Below, one piece after another: positions 32,194 to 36,863 of a stretch of DNA of 36,863 nt. The stretch spans positions 1 through 36,863 of the forward strand of contig JAWOHT010000190.1 in NCBI GenBank assembly GCA_046485045.1, in the 5' to 3' direction. How positions within the stretch are numbered: position 1 is the stretch's first letter; each line of letters starts with the position of its first letter. This stretch comes from JAFGPL01 sp046485045 (GTDB taxonomy: Bacteria > Bacteroidota > Bacteroidia > Bacteroidales > UBA10428). The notes under the pieces are model-generated. The model was not told where the DNA came from. It saw only the letters and a list, made by a program, of their open reading frames with translations, and did not search any database. A program made the translations under genes and the position numbers.

Positions 32194-35100
32194 TTAGAAA
32201 TCAACTTTAATACCGAATATATATGATTTACTTCCAGGCATATTGAAATAATCAAATCCTGTTAGATTAGAACCGGCACCGGTAAGACTTGTTTCCGGGT
32301 CAATTCCGGGATAATCAGTAGAGAGCCAAAGGTTTCTTCCACTAGCGGTAAAAGAGATGGCCTTAATATATTTGCCCAGCTTTGATGAGTTATTGATACC
32401 ATATCTATATTTCAGAGATAAGTCTCTTAAACGCACCCATGACCCATCATATACTGCATTTTCTCCAGGGCCCCAGTCTCCAACTACGTAAGTGTAGTAA
32501 TCCTCAAGAGGTATTTCTACCGTATTTGGAGTTCCTGTTTCAGTTACTCCATCAACAACTATTGTACCTTCCCTATCAGCTGTAATGTCTGTACGACCTA
32601 TTTGATTTAATCTTGCAATGGTTCCGTTCCATATTTCTCCACCCTTACGTATGTCAATGAGAAAACTTAAGCTTAAGCTCTTGTAAGTGAGCGTATTTCT
32701 AACATTGGATAACCAATCAGGAAAAGGATTACCCACATTTCCTCTTTCATCAGCAATTATCGGATAACCAAATTCATCCACCACCATTTTTCCATTAGCA
32801 TCACGAAGCCACATATCTGAATAGAGAGCACCGTATGGTTTACCAACGATAGCATATGATCCCATTGAATAAAATGCTGACTCAATACTAATTTCATCAA
32901 CACCCTCAGCAAGCTTAAGGACTTCATTTTGATTTATGGTGAAATTCACCATAATATCCCAGGAAAAACTACTGGTTTTAATTGGTGAACCTGATAGAGT
33001 TAATTCAATACCTTGATTGAGCATCTCTCCACTATTCTCATAAATAGCTGCATATCCAGTAGATGGAGCAATCGGCCTTTGAACCAGAATGTCAACAGTC
33101 TTTTGATTATAATAGGTAACATCGAGATTTAATCTTCCATTAAAGAATCTTAAATCCAAACCACCTTCAATACCAGTTGTCATTTCAGGCATTAATTCAC
33201 TATTACCTAAAATGGTAGATTTACTAAATCCGCTTTGTTCAAGGTATGGCCAACCTAAACCTCCAGTCATGCCAGCTGCAACATTTGGCTGTGTGTAATA
33301 AGTAAGTGTTCCGTATGCACTAGGATTGTTACCGGCTTTAGCCCAACCTAATCTCAGTTTTCCAAATGTCAGAACCGAATTTTCAGGAAGTAATTCGGTA
33401 AATATGAAAGATGCGCTTACTGAAGGATAGAAGAAGTTATTCTTATTGCTTCCTAATGTTGATGCCCATTCATTTCTTCCGGTAGCATTTAAGAATAGTG
33501 TACTTTTCCAATCTAAATCTGCAATAATAAAAATGGCAGATGTTCTCACTGTTGTAGAACTTTCATCAGTATATAAATCGGAACCGTTATTTAAATTATA
33601 GAAATCAGGCGCAGATAATACACGTGATCTACCAAAAAGATTTTGATAGTATTGCTCATTGAAATTATGCCCAAGACTCAGATTTCCTTTTATTTCTCCA
33701 ATCTGATGGTTTACAGATGCCATAAAAATAGAGGTTAACTCACGATTTCGGATAATATTCTCGGTAACTTCACCTAATCCATCACCGGCATCTCCACCGT
33801 TAGAATTTAATGCAATAATACCTTTACGGGCGTCAGTATAGAAGTCTGTCCCTAGCTTGTAATCAAGAGTTAACCAATTAAGCGAGTAATTTCCGTAAAA
33901 ATTTCCCATAATTCTGTCTACATTACTTACAAAGGTGTTATTATATGTCGACCAGTATGGATTGTCAAATGCAGCAAAATATGTTCGCTGTTGACCATCT
34001 GGAGTTTCATAACCTCCTTCTACAGGATCATTCAGGTTATAATTCTCCGGAGCGCGAAATAGGGCAAGCATCAAACCGGCTAGGTTACTTCCATTTTGAC
34101 CGAAATTACCTTTTGTTTTTGTGTAATTAGCTGTTCCCCCAACTTTCAAATTTTCACTAACACTGGTTTCACCGGTTAATCTTACATTGGTACGATCTAA
34201 AAAAGTGTTAGGTATGATACCATTATTATTCAGATTTCCAAAAGCAACACGGTAATTCGAAACCTCATTTCCTCCGGTTACTGAAACGTTATGTGTATGA
34301 GAATAGCTGTTTTCAAAAAATTCTTCAACATTATCTGCTGGTGTTATACCTAAATCACTCATTCGGGCACCCCAACTTCTGTATCCACTGGAAGAAAAAG
34401 CTCCACCCTCACCTTGAGAGTATGTGCTTTGCCATTCGGGTAATTTATTAACCTGCGCTAATTCAAATTTATATTCATAGGTAGCTTTTATTTGTCCCTG
34501 TGTACCTTTTTTCGTGGTGTATAATATTGCACCGTTAGCAGCTCTTACACCGTACAAGGCTGCAGCAGCAGGGCCTTTAAGTATGGTAACTGTTTGAATA
34601 TCATCTGGGTTAATGTCTAATGCACGATTGGCATTATTAACTCCTTCAAGATTTTTATTATAAGGATTGTCTCCGGCACTTGTCTGATCTGTAGTGTTAT
34701 CAATTGGAATTCCATCTATTATAATTAGCGGTTGGTTATTTCCGGTAAAAGATGAATTTCCACGGATCAATATTTTACTGGATGCACCTGGTGTGCCACC
34801 TGAGCCAATTACCTGAACTCCAGATGCTTTTGCGGCAAGTGCTTCAATAATATTGTATTCACCCGAACCTGAGATTTCTTCAGAACTGACAACAGAAGTT
34901 GCATATCCCAGTGCTTTCTTCTCTCTTGTAATTCCCAAAGCAGTCACCACTACTTCATCAAGACCTATGGCTTCTGACTCAAGTGTTACATTAATTACCG
35001 ATTGCCCAGCAATGGCAATTTCCTGCGATTTCATACCCACAGCGCTGAAAACCAAAATGGCACCTGTAGGTACGGATAAGGAATATTCCCCGTTTATATC

Positions 35101-35262
35101 CGTGGCCATCCCCGTTTTGGTGCCTTTTATCACAACAGAAACTCCTGGAAGCGGTTCACCATCGTCTCCGGTTACCGTTCCCCTAATTTGTATGTCTTGC
35201 GCATGCAAGGCAAAAGAGCCAATTAGCATCAGGCATACAAACAAACTTGTAATTCTTTTCAT
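32194..35262 (-). CDS. SusC/RagA-family TonB-linked outer-membrane transporter (SusC2)
   Basis: This 1022-residue SusC has a signal peptide (1-21, ALHAQ) and a regulatory beta domain at about 24-105 (IRGTVTGDDGEPLPGVSVVIKGT). The linker is LDEVVVTALGITREKKALGYA (about 103-123). The plug contains ASGVQVIGSGGTPGASSKILIRG, NQPLIIIDGIPIDN and GPAAAALYGVRAANGAILYTTKKG, and a barrel follows. Together with susD2 it forms a two-gene operon with a consensus promoter at 35339-35369. By eye the pair is more AT-rich than susC1, which may reflect separate origin or expression level. Confidence 0.95.
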   Translation of the reverse strand: MKRITSLFVCLMLIGSFALHAQDIQIRGTVTGDDGEPLPGVSVVIKGTKTGMATDINGEYSLSVPTGAILVFSAVGMKSQEIAIAGQSVINVTLESEAIGLDEVVVTALGITREKKALGYATSVVSSEEISGSGEYNIIEALAAKASGVQVIGSGGTPGASSKILIRGNSSFTGNNQPLIIIDGIPIDNTTDQTSAGDNPYNKNLEGVNNANRALDINPDDIQTVTILKGPAAAALYGVRAANGAILYTTKKGTQGQIKATYEYKFELAQVNKLPEWQSTYSQGEGGAFSSSGYRSWGARMSDLGITPADNVEEFFENSYSHTHNVSVTGGNEVSNYRVAFGNLNNNGIIPNTFLDRTNVRLTGETSVSENLKVGGTANYTKTKGNFGQNGSNLAGLMLALFRAPENYNLNDPVEGGYETPDGQQRTYFAAFDNPYWSTYNNTFVSNVDRIMGNFYGNYSLNWLTLDYKLGTDFYTDARKGIIALNSNGGDAGDGLGEVTENIIRNRELTSIFMASVNHQIGEIKGNLSLGHNFNEQYYQNLFGRSRVLSAPDFYNLNNGSDLYTDESSTTVRTSAIFIIADLDWKSTLFLNATGRNEWASTLGSNKNNFFYPSVSASFIFTELLPENSVLTFGKLRLGWAKAGNNPSAYGTLTYYTQPNVAAGMTGGLGWPYLEQSGFSKSTILGNSELMPEMTTGIEGGLDLRFFNGRLNLDVTYYNQKTVDILVQRPIAPSTGYAAIYENSGEMLNQGIELTLSGSPIKTSSFSWDIMVNFTINQNEVLKLAEGVDEISIESAFYSMGSYAIVGKPYGALYSDMWLRDANGKMVVDEFGYPIIADERGNVGNPFPDWLSNVRNTLTYKSLSLSFLIDIRKGGEIWNGTIARLNQIGRTDITADREGTIVVDGVTETGTPNTVEIPLEDYYTYVVGDWGPGENAVYDGSWVRLRDLSLKYRYGINNSSKLGKYIKAISFTASGRNLWLSTDYPGIDPETSLTGAGSNLTGFDYFNMPGSKSYIFGIKVDF

Positions 35263-35338
35263 AGATAAAAATTTTAGGTTTATAATAGGTTAACTAAACA
35301 CACACATGAGCTAAACTTCTTAAGTTTATACCCTGAGT

Positions 35339-35369
35339 CAAATCTAATAAAAAAAATTAAAAAGACAAA
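35339..35369 (-). promoter_or_regulatory. Consensus Bacteroidota promoter of susC2-susD2
   Basis: On the minus strand, TTTG (35366-35369), a 19-base spacer and TAGATTTG (35339-35346) match the TTTG-N19-21-TAnnTTTG consensus exactly. The start would be near 35333, with a leader of about 70 bases. It is the best promoter in the window. The rest of 35370-35620 is AT-rich and shows nothing further. Confidence 0.75.
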
Positions 35370-35622
35370 GTGTATAAAAAAAATTTAACTTATTAAATAT
35401 GAATTATATACATTGTATTTTTATAATAATTTGTAACATAAAAATTCATAATTCAATATAATTACCAGTAGTACAACTCGATAAGCCACAAAATATTCAT
35501 TAAATATAGTTGAAATTTTGTCTCTTTACAAGCTAAAAAGAATTCTGCAGGCAGTGTACTTTTTAATCAATATTTTTAAACCGTCCTTAATCGAAGAACA
35601 GATTCTTTGTTTTAATGCAGGT

Positions 35623-35652
35623 TTTGAATTTTGCAGGGTAATGCTATCTTTA
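35623..35652 (+). promoter_or_regulatory. Weak candidate promoter of the YfcC-family gene
   Basis: TTTG (35623-35626), an 18-base spacer and TATCTTTA (35645-35652) fall one base short in spacing and one base off the -7 consensus, 27 bases before the start codon. Confidence 0.3.
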
Positions 35653-35679
35653 TGTTCTGTAATTAACTTCTAAATTTTT

Positions 35680-36863
35680 ATGTTAAAAAAATTTCCTCAC
35701 ACCTATGTAATCATTTTTTACCTGATTCTTATTTCCGCAATACTTACCTGGATTATACCCGGAGGTAAATACACCGAAGAATTGGTTTCTGAAAATGGCA
35801 TTCAGAAAAAGGTGATGCAGTTTGGTTATACCGAAAATGTAAAGCAAAGCTGGCAGGTGTTCTCTGCTATTTTCTCCGGTTTTCAGCGCCAATCTGGAAT
35901 TATTGCATTTATTCTGCTTATTGGCGGGGCATTCTGGATAATGAACGACAGCAAAGCAATAGATGCCGGAATATTTGCTTTTTTAAAGTTTACCAAACGG
36001 TTAGAACATTACCGGTTCCTGAATTTCATAGGAATTAACAATGTAGTGCTTACCCTGATTATGCTCATGTTCAGCATATTTGGGGCAGTATTCGGAATGA
36101 GCGAGGAGACCATCGCATTTGTTATTATTCTTGTTCCCCTTGCCATAACCTTGGGCTATGACTCTGTTACCGGTGTTGCCATTGTGTTTGTGGCTGCAGG
36201 TCTTGGATTTGCAGGCGCTATACTCAATCCGTTTACCATCGGAATAGCCCAGAGCATTGCAGAAATACCCATGTTCTCAGGTATAGGTTACCGTATGTTC
36301 TGCTGGGTAATCATTAATTTTACCGGCATCTCATATATTTTGTGGTATGCCCGCAGAGTAAACAAAAAGCCTGAGAAGTCACCGGTTTATAATGAAGATG
36401 AATATTGGCGCAAACGTACATCAGTAAATAATTCGGTTCTGAAATACCACACCCCCGCATCAGCATGGTTTACTTTTTCATTGATCTCGGTGGTGCTTAT
36501 TCTGATATCGGTCAGCCATTTAAATACACAGGTGGAATTTGGAAATATAAATTTTGCATTACCATTAATACCGGTTGCATCATTCCTATTTATTATTACC
36601 GGCGTTTTGTCACTGAGAAAAAGTGTCCACTTCTTTATTCTTAACCTGCTTCTGTCTACAATTCTCTTTCTAATTATAGGAGTTATGGCTTATAAGTGGT
36701 ATATTCTGGAGATAGCCACCCTATTCTTTGCTATGGGAATAATGGCCGGTATTGCTATGAACAATTCACCCAATGAAATTGTAAAACTATTTCTTGATGG
36801 AGTGAAAGACATTTTGCCTGCAGCCCTGGTTGTGGGCCTTGCCGGCGGTATTATTGTAATTCT
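35680..36863 (+). CDS. YfcC-family membrane transporter, cut by the window end
   Basis: This is an inner-membrane carrier of the YfcC/ArcD-like (C4-dicarboxylate anaerobic carrier-like) family. About 394 codons are present and no stop is reached; the family is usually 450-510 residues. MLKKFPHTYVIIFYLILISAILTWIIPGGKY at the start, GAFWIMNDSKAIDAG, FGMSEETIAFVIILVPLAI, GLGFAGAILNPFTIGIAQSIAE and DILPAALVVGLAGGI are family hallmarks. About ten hydrophobic helices are visible. Members are thought to carry amino acids or dicarboxylates; the substrate here is unknown. The start ATG at 35680 gives the conserved N-terminus. Confidence 0.88.
   Translation, partial: MLKKFPHTYVIIFYLILISAILTWIIPGGKYTEELVSENGIQKKVMQFGYTENVKQSWQVFSAIFSGFQRQSGIIAFILLIGGAFWIMNDSKAIDAGIFAFLKFTKRLEHYRFLNFIGINNVVLTLIMLMFSIFGAVFGMSEETIAFVIILVPLAITLGYDSVTGVAIVFVAAGLGFAGAILNPFTIGIAQSIAEIPMFSGIGYRMFCWVIINFTGISYILWYARRVNKKPEKSPVYNEDEYWRKRTSVNNSVLKYHTPASAWFTFSLISVVLILISVSHLNTQVEFGNINFALPLIPVASFLFIITGVLSLRKSVHFFILNLLLSTILFLIIGVMAYKWYILEIATLFFAMGIMAGIAMNNSPNEIVKLFLDGVKDILPAALVVGLAGGIIVI

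Overview
The window looks like one contig from an uncultured Bacteroidota, most like Bacteroidales/Marinilabiliales, though the order is only a guess. Support comes from two SusC/SusD pairs, a protein with a type IX secretion (T9SS) sorting tail, a PorE-like OmpA protein, many lipoproteins, start codons mostly without Shine-Dalgarno sequences, and promoters of the TTTG/TAnnTTTG type.

Layout. Bases 1-302 are foreign to the rest: a 76-base fragment resembling an MBG-type domain (+) and a GC-rich internal piece of prfA (-) abut a rhaA gene cut after about 329 codons. This is probably an assembly chimera. Bases 303-4272 (-) are a rhamnose operon, rhaT-rhaB-rhaA, with a 17-copy tandem repeat just before rhaA. 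Two unrecognised lipoproteins and an IolW/YdgJ-like dehydrogenase follow (4468-7298, -). Then come a hexanucleotide repeat, an alkaline phosphatase coupled to a lipoprotein, the PorE-like protein, a methyltransferase and a periplasmic or surface aldose epimerase (7883-14119, +). Bases 14131-14498 hold tRNA-Pro(GGG) and three tRNA-like repeats in which a palindrome replaces the anticodon arm. A stand-alone TonB receptor (15045-17390, +) has a candidate ECF promoter and a structured leader. A cysC-cysD-cysN sulfate activation operon (20361-17499, -) follows. The next locus, 30537-20442 (-), is susC1, susD1, two lipoproteins and a T9SS-secreted Asp-box propeller. A second susC2-susD2 pair (35262-30767, -) has a textbook promoter and a terminator. 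A YfcC-family transporter runs off the right end.

The most notable feature is in susD1. An 830-base module (26494-27323) lies between 9-base direct repeats. It carries a DUF559 (PD-(D/E)xK-like) nuclease gene flanked by inverted arrays of a 39-base CCCCTCCT/AGGAGGGG repeat, eight copies on one side and two on the other. Joining the sequence across the 9-base repeat on paper restores a continuous susD that starts 9 bases after the susC1 stop and has a normal lipoprotein signal. The module therefore looks like a mobile element inserted in the susD signal-peptide codons. In its present state the DUF559 gene has no stop and reads in frame through the 13-codon repeats into susD. The last repeat also places AGGAGG four bases before a TTG that could restart SusD.
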